Source: Ignelater luminosus
Taxonomy: Eukaryota; Arthropoda; Insecta; Coleoptera; Elateridae
Assembly (NCBI GenBank): GCA_011009095.1
Contig: VTPC01008257.1
Location: 42,782-106,781 of the forward strand
Length of the DNA stretch: 64,000 nt
Reading direction: 5' to 3'
Position 1 is the stretch's first letter. Every line of letters starts with the position of its first letter. Below the pieces are notes generated by a model. It saw nothing but the letters and a program-made list of their open reading frames with translations. It was not told the origin of the DNA and made no database searches. A program made the position numbers and the translations under genes. This document shows positions 1 to 11,898 of this stretch, in pieces.

Positions 1-938
1 CAAGACAAATCTTTTTGAAATTGCATTCATAAAATTTGTGTTGCCTAAAGAAAATTTAATGCCAAAGCTCATCACAGAGAGGTATTTATAAGTTTGTTTT
101 TGACACATCCTACTGAAAAATTATAATAATCTAATATTATGGTTTATCATTAAACTATTTTTTCTGATATTTTGGATTTCTGCCACGGTTCTTCAAGATA
201 AAAACTTTATGAGCCTTAAAAATAAGCACCCACAGGCAATACAAAATAATTTTGGCTGTCAATATTAATTATCAACTTGGACTAAATCCACGTAGTAGTA
301 TTTCTAGAAAATATGACAGTTATGTAATAATATATGAAATTCTCTCAAATTAATACTTTAAAATATTGAGTGATAAAGTTTGAGCTCTCCTACCTACTAA
401 ATAGAAATTTTGCATATGGTGGTTTTTGAAATAGAAATGTCTCTTCAAGCAAAGTTGAAGTTTCAAGATTACTAGTTTAAAATAATTTATCTTAAATAAC
501 ACAAGGTTCTATGTTTAAATTGCACATCTATTTTTGTTTCTTTTAATTCTTAATCTATTCACAGATGAGTAATTAATTTTAGATACTAAATTTTGACGTC
601 ATCTCTACTGTGATTAATTATCACCATATACTTTTAGATCATCAAAACTGTGGTTTTTTGAATAATTTTGCTTTTCTTCCTTCTGTTTCATTTATGAGTT
701 TTCAGTTTCAAGTTAGCATCTTTACAGGGACCTAACAGTTTTTGTCACGATCTCTTATAAAATTGAGATACATCATAATGTATAGTATGATTATCTCAGG
801 AAATAAAATATTTTGCTAGTGAAGAGATTTTCATACTATTATAAACAAAACTGTCTCTCTGATTACATTGATGATCGCGAGAAAAATTTTGTATACATCG
901 CAGAAGCGAAGTTTGTTAAACCTTCACTTGAAGTTACA
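1..938. other. AT-rich non-coding DNA
   Basis: No open frame, RNA gene or repeat that I can support was found here. It ends at the target duplication of the hAT element that follows. It is either intergenic or intron of the plus-strand gene whose last exon is at 11289-11873. Confidence 0.5.
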
Positions 939-946
939 ATCTAAAG

Positions 947-1854
947 CAGTGATTCTCAACCTTTTTTCGTCACGGTACACTTTTAATAATTTAAAAATTT
1001 GGGGTCACATTAACGATAAGATAAATTTAAAAGAATCTTACTAAACTAGTATACACGGTCGCTAAAAGGTATGGAAACATGCTACCCTTGTAGAAACGTT
1101 AAGAAATAGACAAATGAAATTTGAAGAGCTTAAAGTAGATATTTTTTGCCATGTTTTGCGAAGGTAATTAAAAATAAATCTTCAATTGTTTTTTCGATTT
1201 TAGAAATCCCTATCGAAATCTGGAGTCATATACAGGGTGATCCATTTAAAAAAATTCAATTGAAGATTGGATCTTAACTGTCTTCACAAAACATGACAAA
1301 CAATGCCTACTTTAAGATCTCCAAATTTCATTTGTCTATCTTTTACCGTTTTTGCAATAGTGAAACCTCTGACAAAAGAATAGCGATTATCTCCAAAACC
1401 TTTCAAGATAAGTATAGCAATCCTTATATCATTAAATTTGTCTTGAAAATCCCTATCCAAATATGAGGTCATATACAGAGTGTTCCATTTAAAAAATTCA
1501 GTATGACGACCGTACGAAAAACAATTGAAGATTTGTTTTTAATTCCCTTCGTAAAATATGATAGAAAAATACCTACTTTAAGCTCTCCAAATTTCACTTG
1601 TCTATCTCTTACCGTTTTTGCAGGGGCCGCGTGTTTCCATACTTTTTAGCGACCATGTATAGCTTTGTTTGGGTTAAAACCAGTCCAGAACTGTAATAGT
1701 CATGCGCATTGGTTCAGTCAGTCCCCGCTAGGAAGGTAGAATCAATCGAACTACTTGTCTGACGTCGCTTATGTATAGGTATTCGTAGTGGCGGTACATT
1801 TCAAAAATTTCGCGGCACACTAAAGTGCCACGGCACAGTGGTTGAGAATCACTG
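947..1854. mobile_element. Complete non-autonomous hAT element (foldback MITE)
   Basis: The element starts CAGTGATTCTCAACC (947-961) and ends with its exact reverse complement (1840-1854). It is flanked by an exact 8-bp duplication ATCTAAAG (939-946 and 1855-1862). Eight-bp duplications with CAGTG...CACTG ends are the hallmark of hAT transposons. There is no transposase frame, so mobility would have depended on an autonomous partner. Inside is a long imperfect inverted repeat: about 1045-1260 pairs with about 1440-1670. A third, partial copy in the same orientation as the right arm lies at about 1262-1350, offset about 266 bp from it. Two internal motifs of the form ATACAGRGTGWTCCATTTAAA (about 1231 and 1473) resemble Tc1-type MITE ends. 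Confidence 0.9.
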
Positions 1855-1862
1855 ATCTAAAG

Positions 1863-4800
1863 ATTAAAACGTCACTTTACTCTCTGTATCTACTCATCGA
1901 ACTATCACACAATGAAACCATTAGTGCTCCTAAAGTTTTCAGAAATCTTTTATTTGCTAATAATTCAATAAAAGCTGGGCTGAAAACAAATTTATAATTT
2001 AAAAGTTGCCATTTTGTGTTACCATTCACTAATTTATCTTTATAAGGTTTTGTTTTGGCAACTTATCTTCTTATTCTTATCTTCAATGCTCGCCGCACAA
2101 ACTTAATGGTGTTCTTTTGAGTTTGAACAGATCGGATGTCAATGGTTCAAAGACATACCAAGGTAAAGAATAATTCCAGCAAAACATCCTGCCATACTAC
2201 CCTGAAATAAATTTAAGCGCATCTATGTTATAACTAACTACTGGATTACAAAAGGGATATTAGAGGTTGTTTCTTACAATAAGGAGCTTAAAAACTTTCA
2301 AGATCTTTAGCCTTGCGTTTATGAGAAATCCGGTGAGGTATACACTTATACAGGTTATCTAGTCGTTCGAGTAACAGGTCTTCATCGAGATCTTAATCAA
2401 GGTAGGATTACCTATAGTTGTTAATGGAACTATGGATCTGCTTGGCTATAAATTCTGCTGCCAGCTTTGGGAAACATGAATCGCCGGGTACTTCAATCCT
2501 CTAAGTTCACCGATTGTTGTATCTAAATACTTTGTTACCTCAGATTTATGAAACGTCTCGCTTGGAAAAAATTTGTTTCTGCATGGAGATAACCTCCAAA
2601 ATATTTAGGCATTGTTTTGTTAATTCTTCTCCTTTTGACAGAATAGATATATTATAAGTAGTTACCTTACTAGTTTGCTTCTCCTTGTTTAGACACTAGC
2701 AGACAGGGTCGCAGCTCACTAGAAACTTTGAGGGTTCACTTTTGAGTTTACTAACTCATATAAAAGCCTGAAACAAATAAATAATCAAAACTAATAATAA
2801 TAATTACAAAGATAATCCTATATTCCTTTGTTTTAAATGTGTTTATTTTTCCTCCAGCTGCTTAAGATCTTTGTAATTGAAATTTCCTACACACGAATAC
2901 TAGGAAAAATTCTCTGTGGAATCAGAAGCTCCTTAACGCCTCAATTTGTACAATTTCTGCGAAATCTTAAATTTGAGGATGATCTGTGAATAGTCTTAGG
3001 CTTACACTTACCTACCTGAGACTAAATTTGAGGTCTCGATCAGAGATTTTATTCTACCTAGCTACCTACCATCGATTTCTTATTATTCAAATCGAAAAAG
3101 ATTTTTTTATCAAGCATCTTTGCCCTACTCAACTTTCACTTCAATATCTTGGATTTCCAAAACCCCTATCAGGTTATTTCTTTCTTATCAGTAATAAATT
3201 TTGTCACTGTTCCACAGGCAATTTTATTTTGTTTTGATCATTAACTTTAGTTGATTCTTTGAGTGTCTTTATTGAATACAAGCGTGTCGAGCAAATTCCT
3301 AAAACATCTTCTTACCTTGTCGCTTTCCGACGGCTTACTAAAAAGGATTTTGCTGCAACAGAGACTTTTGTGATAGGCAGTATATGGTTTTTGGCATTTT
3401 ATTCTGACACATGACAATATGCCTTATAAGTGAGAACAAAGTCAATGTTAGTACTATCTCAAGGCAATCATTTCGACAGTCAAATAGATATAGCGTGTAT
3501 TATGACTTGTTAAGAATTTTTATCTTTGGCATACTAATCAAAACCTAGTTTTTGATACTTTTGACAGAACTAATTCACATTCTAAGACATTCCAGAAAAA
3601 TCTGAATAGGCCAGAGATGTTTGGGCCAAAAAAACAGTTTGTTCTCCTCAGATATCAATTTCGTATCTCTAACAGTTGCATGCATGAATGGTAATATGGC
3701 ACATCCTGCATTTCTTTCGACATTAAAAACTTGAAAGGATTTGCTTTTTGTTCATCATACTTTCTCTCTCTCTCTTTCTCTCTTCCCTGTGTCCCTCTTA
3801 CCGGTTTGTGCAAGCTTACATGCTCCTATTCTGTCCAGTTCTACCAAACAATTTCTATCGCTAACTACTGTACCTCAGTTTTTCACTGTACTCTATCCTA
3901 CAATACTTACTCAAATCATTCCTTACCAGTGGCGTAACTGTTAGGGAGACTAAGGAGCAATTTCCATTCTGCAGAAACATTTACTACAACTTATCAACGA
4001 ATAGAAATGTAAGGTAAAATACTAACTAACGTGCCCATCTGTAAGTTTTCGTCTACTACCACAGCTGATTGTGATTATCTTTCTACTGTTGTTTTCACAC
4101 TGAAGAATATTCCTTATACCTTAGTCTACCAGATTTAATAGAAGAGAATAGAACACAATAGAGTAGGAGAAGAGTGGATATGGTGTAGACCAGGAAAGGT
4201 CTACTAAAGCTCTATGCGGGCTAAAACGTGTCATATAAAGGACAAGTTGGTCTAGCAAAGAATATAAAAAGATACTAAAGAAGTAGATCTTCAGTACATG
4301 TCTGCTTATCGCAATAATTTTTGAACAAGATTTGATTGAATGATAAACGCTTTGAGATACTTGCGTAAGTAGTAGAGTATGTAATGTTTGGAGTCTCTAA
4401 TATACCTGTTGGGATGTCTTTCAGCTTTTTCAATATCGCTAAAAAGAATGATGAATCTATAGAATCCTAGAAATCTTCTAGATTCTTTTGCATTTTTTGG
4501 GAATGACTCGACTGGAAAAAGTCAGGGATAAAGATCAATTGAAGCCAATAGTTCTTTCTGAAGTGCAAACCAATATTTAGTCCTAAGTGATAATGTAAGG
4601 ATTTTGGAAATATTTAATGAGTGGCAACCTTTGCAGAGATTATTCTCATATGAATCTTGAAAGTGTTTAAAAAAGAAAGCAACTGCAATAGAATGAGATC
4701 TACCAAAAAACGTAGGAGCCCCTTGCGTCAGGGATTGACCTTTTGCTAGCAGAGATTCCATTTTTGAAAGGAATATGATGGGAATAGTAAAAGTCCAAAA

Positions 4801-5640
4801 TGCAAACCGTAAATAGAATTGATAATGATCAAAGCCTGGGATGAACTATAAAATTAATCTTGGCTAACTATGAAAATTATTTTGGCCAAAGATATACCTT
4901 GCAGACTATTCTTTGCTTTCTTCAAAACTATAGCCGTTTGGTTTTCAAGCACAGCAGAATCATTTAACTTGATTGTTCAAAACAGTTATTTTTATTATCT
5001 CATATCGACATGTAAAATTACATAGTAGTTTATTACAGAGCTCGATTCTAATATTTTCATTTTCTGGTAAGTTAAGATAGAATTTTAATTTCCCTTCAAT
5101 TAGTATTATTACTTCGATTTATTAGCTTCAACTTTATTTAAACATTCATCATTATAGTTTTTTTTGTTTTAATAGCTTTTCAGGCTTAAGACGTTGCGGT
5201 AATAGAGCAGTATCTCATAATTCATAAGTATGTCCACGTGTAACAGCATTACCGGAGTAATATAAAAACGAAAAAAAATCCTAAAAGCATGAAAACTCAA
5301 GAAGTAAATCATAAATGATGATTTACTCCTTAAGCCGAACATATACTTATTTACTTATTTTCTGTCTTATAATGATTTGTTATCCGCAAGGTATCGTAAA
5401 ATCTTTACTTTCATACAGTTTGTGGTGTATGGGAAAATATTAAAATGCCAATGTTATTATAGAGTCGTGATTTAAAATATACATAATGGTGGATGAGAAA
5501 TTACACCCTTCATGCGCTTTGCTTTATAAAAAGTAATTAAGAGTAAAATTATTTTAACGAAGAAGCCTTTGTGCATACGCCGTAATGACTACATAAAGTT
5601 AAAAACAAAATAAAGGAAAATTCTTTCACATAAACACTTT
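1863..5640. other. Non-coding DNA, no gene seen
   Basis: Short open frames occur but none has recognisable composition, splice sites or homology. A (TC)n microsatellite lies at about 3763-3786. A small inverted repeat, AAGTAAATCAT/ATGATTTACT, occurs at about 5300-5335, downstream of the cuticular protein gene. Confidence 0.45.
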
Positions 5641-5644
5641 AACA

Positions 5645-5650
5645 TTTATT
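5645..5650 (-). promoter_or_regulatory. Poly(A) signal of the cuticular protein gene
   Basis: AATAAA on the minus strand, about 75 bases after the stop codon. It is the nearest canonical signal to the gene. Confidence 0.6.
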
Positions 5651-5725
5651 TGCAGACCATAATACAACAATAACAATGAGGATAACTGAAACAAAAACAA
5701 TAATTATAATCCTATAAAACTATAT

Positions 5726-6170
5726 TTAATTTCCACCCCCGTGATGACCATGTCCTTCGAATTTCACAGTGTAACGAACTCCATGCTTGTCAGCTTCATA
5801 TTCTACAATACGTTTCTTATGATCTGGTTGAATAAGAGTGTATACGCCTTTGGTATGATGTCCATCTCTGGTTTCCCATTGACTTTTAACATCGTGATGT
5901 TTGAGATCATGCACGTGGTAATCATAGTGATAATGAGGATGAGCCTTTAAAGAAAAAAAATTAGACAGAACTATTTCAATGAAATAATCTTTACTAACCT
6001 GATAGTCAATATATTCTTCTAAGTGGTGATGGTGGTGATGATCCCCACCTCCTTGGCCATAAACAGCAACTACCCCTAAGACTAGAAGACCGAGAACCTT
6101 GGAAACATTAAAATTTATAAAACTCCGCTCCTCGTACAAATCAAGAGATACTTACAGCTTTTCCGTACAT
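5726..6170 (-). CDS. Cuticular protein, RR-2 chitin-binding type, three exons, 110 aa
   Basis: Coding exons are 6170-6156, 6097-5999 and 5944-5726 (stop TAA). The introns are only 58 and 54 bp, with GTAAGT...CCAAG and GTTAGT...AAAG borders, and both fall in phase 0. Intron 2 is open and a multiple of three, so a naive ORF reads through it. Exon 1 encodes only MYGKA, so intron 1 splits the signal peptide, as is usual in this family. Residues 1-19 form a secretion signal (hydrophobic core VLGLLVLGVVAV) with likely cleavage before Gln20. A His6 run sits at 25-30. The Rebers-Riddiford domain spans about 43-102: DVKSQWETRDG (56-66), KGVYTLIQPD (70-79) and VEYEADKHG (85-93), with aromatics Tyr73, Tyr87 and Tyr96 for chitin. 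The ETRDG...KGxYxLxxPD pattern indicates RR-2, usual in stiff cuticle. Gly93 is followed by Val, not the usual Phe/Tyr. The protein should be secreted by epidermis and bind chitin. Confidence 0.93.
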
Positions 6171-6205
6171 GTTTACAGAATTTGATCTTTTGGACACCAA
6201 AGTTG

Positions 6206-6243
6206 AACTGATAACATGCGAACCGTCACCCGAACTATTTAAA
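6206..6243 (-). promoter_or_regulatory. Core promoter of the cuticular protein gene
   Basis: On the minus strand a TATA-like TTTAAATAG (6243-6235) is followed by the arthropod initiator TCAGTT (6211-6206). If the A at 6209 is +1, the TATA box begins near -34 and the 5' leader is 39 bases. This is the expected spacing for a TATA/Inr promoter. Confidence 0.7.
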
Positions 6244-6249
6244 CGTATT

Positions 6250-7560
6250 GCACCTCGTGAAAGGTTTTGCCTTTTCAAAGTATTATAATAAAATTGACAA
6301 TTGTTTTATTAATATTATTGCGTTTGGTTCATTAATATTTTATGTATTTTAGCTAGAAATGCGTTTCCTAGTGACCTGGCGGAACGATTTCCGTATTTAA
6401 TCGACTTGATTTTGCCTAATTAATGTTGATTAATAAACACAAGAAAGTGATTATCTAATAATATCAAACTAGAGTACTTTACCAGTTTATTGAATCTGAA
6501 AATGAAAATTAGTTTGCATTTTTACTTTTATCTCTAATAAGCTATTAGCATTCATGTATAACGCATATAAATTAGTTGGTAATTATATTAATGTGCATTT
6601 CTAAAAATTTTGTGAAATTCTAAAACACAATTTTACATTTGAATTAATAGGGAGCATTAGGTAAAAATTTGGTAGCCTTAGATTTAAAAAAAACAAAAAA
6701 ACGTAATACAAACAAAAGAGAAACAAAAGAGAAAACGAAACAAATGAAAAAAGTTCTTGATACTACCCCCCTTAGTATGATTGCTTTGATTATAAATAAG
6801 CTCGGAAATTCAAGTTGAATAAAAGCAAAACAAAATATTCCAATAAAAGGTTAGAACCCACGTCATTTTCCATTAATCAGAGTTGGCATATTCTGTCGGG
6901 TAAAACCTCAAAACATTCCACAAAAGGGATATGTGGGTTGTGACAAATGATTGTGTCATAATAATGTGACAGTGTAGTGTTATGTGGATCAGTAATGTAT
7001 TTTAAAATTTGAAATTTGGAATATTGTTGCAAGCAAGTATTTTTTTGTTTGTTTTTGGCATTCACATCATTTTACCACTTCAAGTGCACAGGAGGTTGTT
7101 TAAAATTCGGGTAGTCAAGGGCAAGCGGGGATAGTGTGCAGACTAACTTGTATTATTTTCTATGGTGCCGTGTGAGCGATAATTGTGGAACAAACAAGCA
7201 TTGCCGAAATTGCACAAGCAACTCTACATAACGTTCCATAAAAGGTATAAACCGTAGCTTCTTCTAATCTCAAACCTTTCTTGTTAATGTTAATAACGAA
7301 ATTCTTTAATTTGCCCCAAAATATTTTTCTAATCCTGGCGTAAACCACTTACATTGGCTCAGACAATATAGAATACAGTCTCCGTAAAAACTCCAACTTC
7401 ATAGAACTTTCCTCTACGATAGGAGAAAAAAAGATTTATAGAGTATACAGATATTTAATGGCTAAGGGTTATCTTGTTTTTTCATCAAGTTCAGCCTTCA
7501 AATCAAAATCCTCAAAGAAGACTCAAAAGGGTGTTTCCACGAGAACTTTTAAGGCGTGTA
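6250..7560. other. Non-coding DNA upstream of the cuticular protein gene
   Basis: AT-rich sequence with an A-rich stretch at about 6690-6760. I see no gene. Distal enhancers of the cuticular gene could lie here, but nothing in the sequence identifies them. Confidence 0.4.
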
Positions 7561-7569
7561 AATCAATTT

Positions 7570-7905
7570 TGACTTAACCAGCTTTGCTGGCTCTAATAGT
7601 TGAGCAACTCGAAGGTTCCAGGTTCAATTACAACGATATTGGTTCAAAATAGTATTCATTATTTCCGTTAAAGATATTGAACCTCCAATATTCTTATACT
7701 CTGAGATAATAAGCCTCTAGTTATACGAATCATCACACACTTAATTGGCGCCCAACATTTAGTGACCAGAATATACTCTGTAAAAGAATGTTACCTTCCG
7801 TAAGGGATGTAAAGTAGTGACTATGATGACATGCACCCTACTGGAACTTAAAAGCCATAGCACTTGAAACCATGACATCCAAGGAAACAGCAGCCCCAAG
7901 TCTCA
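7570..7905 (+). mobile_element. Decayed tRNA-derived SINE copy
   Basis: The segment resembles the better-kept SINE at 29523-29822. It has a GCTGGCTCTAATAGTTGAGCA A-box-like start (about 7586) and a B-box-like GGTTCAATTAC (about 7621). Its 3' part, GGGATGTAAAGTAGTG...CTATGATGACATGCACC (about 7805-7838), parallels the other copy, as does CATCCAAGGAAACAGCAGCC near the end. The middle is longer and diverged. No clear target duplication was found. Confidence 0.45.
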
Positions 7906-8094
7906 GCAGCAAAACAAAACAGCATCATTAAATCTGGAAAAGGGCAACAGAGTTGGAAGAAACGTATCTACTGTAATGCGATGTAGGAATAGAGGCACCG
8001 GAACTGTTTGCAGAACTATGAATGGCTTGTACAGAATAATAATTATCTGGTCTCTCGCCCTTCTCATCTTGTCATTGACCCAAAGGCATAGAAA

Positions 8095-8400
8095 ACCAAG
8101 ACTGTAGTGGTGCCAGAAATGTGTCCAATGAAATCAGGAAAGACATGTAGATGTCAAGAACGGGAGGTAGCGCTTACACAAGGATTTATTGTTTGGGGTG
8201 TCATAGTAACTGGAAGTAAGCTTGCTTTAGTATTTCTGGAAGAAAACATGAATACTCAGGATTGCATTTGCAATGTTTTTGAACTTGTTACGATATTCTA
8301 TTTCCAGGAACTAGAAAATTATATTTACTGCATACAAGGTTCCTTCGCAAAGCTAATGTCACTTTCCTTCAAACGATACGATAGGCAGCAGATCGGGTCA
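8095..8400 (+). pseudogene. Tc1-like transposase fragment
   Basis: The frame starting at 8107 contains IVWGVIVTGSKLALVFLEENMNTQ, which matches the Tc1 pattern VMVWG-x-I...G...LVF-x-E-x-NMN-x-Q-x-YI around the second catalytic Asp region. Only this central part is legible, and the reading frame upstream is broken. The conserved C-terminal SPDLNP motif does not follow within the usual 90 residues; a candidate for it appears about 1 kb downstream. It is a dead relic. Confidence 0.5.
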
Positions 8401-9414
8401 ATTATCTGTTTCCCTCAAAAAAATACATTAAGCATCTCATTCGAAGCAGGCCTCACAAAGTAAAAAATCTTCATAAAACTAACCGTTTATTAAATAGTGT
8501 ACAGGGTGTTAGCTCTTCAATGTCACCAAGAAGTTTACTTATTTTGCACTTGAAAGATCGTTAAGAAGTAAAGGCAGCAGAACTCTATTTATAGAAGTCG
8601 ACTTTTCCAAACTGTATCTAAGGCTGAGATTTAGGAAAACCCGTGGATATAAGAAATATTTAGGGACAATTATCGCGTTATATTTTGGCATACAAGTTCT
8701 GCACCGAACAAATTTACTAGACTAAGAGAAACTCAATATCACCTGAAAAACTCAGTAATATTTTTATCAAAATTCAAAAGGTTTGATTTATTTGCAAAAA
8801 GTTTGATTTAAAAATCAAGACTATTTGTTAGCGTTTCAAAAACATCAGAATTAAGAACAAAACAGAAAATCTAATTGCAGTTGATGTTAACGCAAAAAGA
8901 TCTGGTTAACAAGATTGACCAAACTTAAAAACCTATCCTGAACTGTTTGATTATCTGAAAGAGCCTGTTTGCTAAACTATTAAATTCAAGAAACATTTAG
9001 ACATATTAAGGTCTTGTATATTCAAACTTAATCTTTAGAAAATGTTCTTGTGAACTTTTGGAAGTTCTTGGGACTTCCTTTCACTTGTGCAACTGTGATG
9101 AAGAAATCTGATGAAGACTTTAGAGACTGTGATTCAGACTTGATCTCTTCAATACAAAAATGGTTGAATAAATACCTACATACATAATTTTTGTTTCAAT
9201 TTAAAGAATGTTTAAAATTCCTTTTGAAAGGGCGAAAGTGATCTAACAAAGTTCGCTTTAAAATGTCACTTTGGGTACAAATCTGCAACAAAACCTCAAA
9301 ACAACTGTTTTAGATCAATCGAACACAGATCTTGGTATCAAATAACGTAAAACAACGCTCAATCCATACCATCAATTTGGGAGAAGGTTGGTTTAAGAAC
9401 AACAAGATGCAAAT

Positions 9415-9600
9415 TTCATGCTTTGTCCTTCTCGAAGTCCTGATCTAAATCACTATAAAGCAAAAGGAATCAATTTACCAATATTCGAACTAGTTCATAT
9501 ATAATACATATGCCAAGAAAAGTTGGACAGAACCTCATGAATTTTGTACGCGCATTTAAAGCCACATGAAATGGGAACTATTCGAAAGGTTAAGAAACAC
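9415..9600 (+). pseudogene. Possible C-terminal Tc1 transposase scrap
   Basis: A plus-strand reading at about 9417-9450 gives CPSRSPDLNHY, close to the SRSPDLNP(I/L) motif preceding the last catalytic acid of Tc1/mariner transposases. It could be the displaced end of the fragment at 8.1-8.4 kb, split by about 1 kb of extra DNA, or an unrelated short remnant. The rest is not alignable by eye. Confidence 0.3.
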
Positions 9601-9609
9601 AGCTGAATT

Positions 9610-11288
9610 TTTGGTTTGAATAAATCTCGATGGTAACCACTTCTGGGTAAGTTCAAACACATTCTATGTTGTTCTAGAAATTGTTGGAACGGAAGAATTT
9701 GAGCTCTGTAAATGTTAGCAGAAAAAATCTCCGATATCGTGACCTTAATGTCGAACTAAGCTCTTAATTCTTGGGGTTTATTTTCATTCTTTCATTCTTC
9801 TGATTATTTGCTCGATTGATAGGTCCTAATAGATGTTGATCAGCAGTCAATATTTCTACAAATAATAGTTTGTCTTGCCAAAATTCTTTTTCGTCATAAA
9901 CCGAATTATTCCTTTACTAATAATAAATACGCTACAGTCATTCTTACAGCAACTGACACATAGAGATTTATTGACTTTTTTGCCCATTCAGATGCGAGTT
10001 TCTTGCAGAGAGAGATTTATTCTGATTATCTTAACGTAGTTTTGAGAAGTGCTGGAACTGGAGCTTTTCATACGGCTTAACTGTCAACTGCAAGTTCGTT
10101 CCCTTTGATAAAATTAGTAACAGTTGTCATCCCTTCTCGAATTTTCAAAAATCAACCCCCATAGCTGTGAAGCTTAATAATTCCAAAAACAGAGAATCTC
10201 AATCTAAACTGAAAAAGGTAGTGAAACCATGCAGACATGGAGGAACAGGCTTGGAGAAATTAGCGGGAAAAGAAGACCTTGTTGAACTTGACTGTATAGT
10301 CTGGCACTGTAAAAGAACATTAGAGATGTAGCAACAGTGAGAGACGGAAAGCAACATAAAGAAGGCAAAGAGTTCCACCAGGTTCTGTTAGAGTTCGTTC
10401 TTTCGGTTTATCAGACTCTGCTATTGCAAGATTTTCTAGCACAAACATTGCATTTTGGTAGTTGTGTTATCTTATTACTTACTTAGAGCAGTGTTGCCCT
10501 ACAAAGATTTGTACAAAATTCCGCGTTCTGGATTTTAAACATTCCCCTTGTGGTCAATACCATCCAGATCGAGAAACTCTGGACTGATGGTTCTTGTACG
10601 TATAGTTTTTTAACTTTGTAGCTGTTTATAAAGAAATTTAATGAAATATAGTACATAAAACCAGTTCCAATAAAAAATTTTTCTCCATTCTACTGCAAAT
10701 TAATAGAAGAATTCAGTATTATTATGCAATACCAAATATATTAATAATAAATAATTTTCTTAGTGATGTAGAATCGAATAAATCTCAAGAACTTAAACTT
10801 GTTTTGGAAATCTTGATATGCAAACTTGAGATAAAAATTAACTTGTACACATAATACAAATACTACATTATCAGCATTCTGCGTATATTTATGTTAATTA
10901 GTTGTACGTCACGGCAAACATTTACATTTAAACTAAACTTTAAAATTTAATACATAATCATCTGACTAAATTTATTGTTGCACATTTCATAATACATGAA
11001 AAAGTATTTTACATTTCAATGAATAAACAAAAAATTGAAAAACAAAATTTCTTACATTAAACTTTAAACATTTTTATTTTTACTCAGTTGTATATTTATT
11101 CACCAGCAAATAAGATTTAGAACACTGCATTCACAAAACTTCACGAAATACAGACGTTGTTGTCTTAATAAAATTAGCTACTATAACCCATTTACAAGAT
11201 GAGTTTACATAGTGTCAGTTAAAAATAGCGCATAGAGCCTCAAATCCCAGACATATTTTATAAACATAACGAATTCTTTTTTTTACAG
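9610..11288. other. Non-coding DNA, probably the last intron of the gene ending at 11873
   Basis: No exon, repeat or RNA could be supported. It ends in a T-rich stretch and an ACAG acceptor (to 11288), which splices to the terminal exon. Confidence 0.4.
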
Positions 11289-11873
11289 GAAATATCACTT
11301 ACACTGCCTGCAAAACCAGCTCGACCAGAAGATCTAAAATCCGACGAAGAATTCGTGACAGCTTCCGAATGCACCTTACCACATTCTCGTTCCTCATCAT
11401 ACAACACACCTTCAGAATGCGAACACCGGTATTCACCTTGGTGGGAACACGACAAAAAAGACCCAAGAGAAAATATAACGAAAGAAAAAATGGTGTTGGG
11501 TGTTGGTTTACCAGAATTGCCACCCGCGAAGTCAGTTTTAAAACCGACCCCTGATGTACCACCAGGGAAACTTGTACGTGAGGTAACAGAAACGACTCAT
11601 TTAAAAGTACAACATTCCCATTCGATGGGAATTTCTTCTTATGTGTTAACATCTGAAATTGCAAGAGAAAAAGATGGAGCGTGTAGTTCTAGAGATGAAA
11701 TAACGAAGGTGATAGATGAACAGGGCAGGGAAGTCGTCATTCCTATACGTGTCGAGAAGGAAATTGATGAGGAGGAATTTTTAAGACGCATGAAAGAGGT
11801 AAGCGAAAATTGTGAAGAAGATGCATGGAAAAAATGCCATTATGTTACTAAAGCTATTAAAGGAATTCTTTAA
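11289..11873 (+). CDS. Terminal coding exon (194 codons) of an unidentified gene
   Basis: A polypyrimidine run and TTTTTTTTTACAG precede 11289. From there a phase-0 frame stays open to TAA at 11871-11873, so this is an internal-start last exon; there is no ATG at its head. I do not recognise the protein. It is hydrophilic and probably disordered: an acidic/Ser-rich start (residues 14-24 and a SRSSSYNTPSE stretch), a Trp-Trp pair in SPWWEHDKKDP, a Pro-rich middle (LPELPPAKSVLKPTPDVPPGK), then a charged C-terminal part (IDEQGREVVIPIRVEKEIDEEEFLRRMKEV) likely to be helical, ending AIKGIL. Codon use and complexity look genuinely coding. Upstream exons were not found between 1 and 11288 and may lie outside the window. 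If so, the minus-strand cuticular gene is nested in an intron of this gene. Confidence 0.8.
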   Translation, partial: EISLTLPAKPARPEDLKSDEEFVTASECTLPHSRSSSYNTPSECEHRYSPWWEHDKKDPRENITKEKMVLGVGLPELPPAKSVLKPTPDVPPGKLVREVTETTHLKVQHSHSMGISSYVLTSEIAREKDGACSSRDEITKVIDEQGREVVIPIRVEKEIDEEEFLRRMKEVSENCEEDAWKKCHYVTKAIKGIL

Positions 11874-11898
11874 TTAACAAAAATTTAATATGTGCGTA

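Noticed and set aside
11258..11664. Minus-strand and second-frame open frames over the terminal exon
   Set aside because: They are shadows of the plus-strand coding exon, which has the acceptor site and coding composition.
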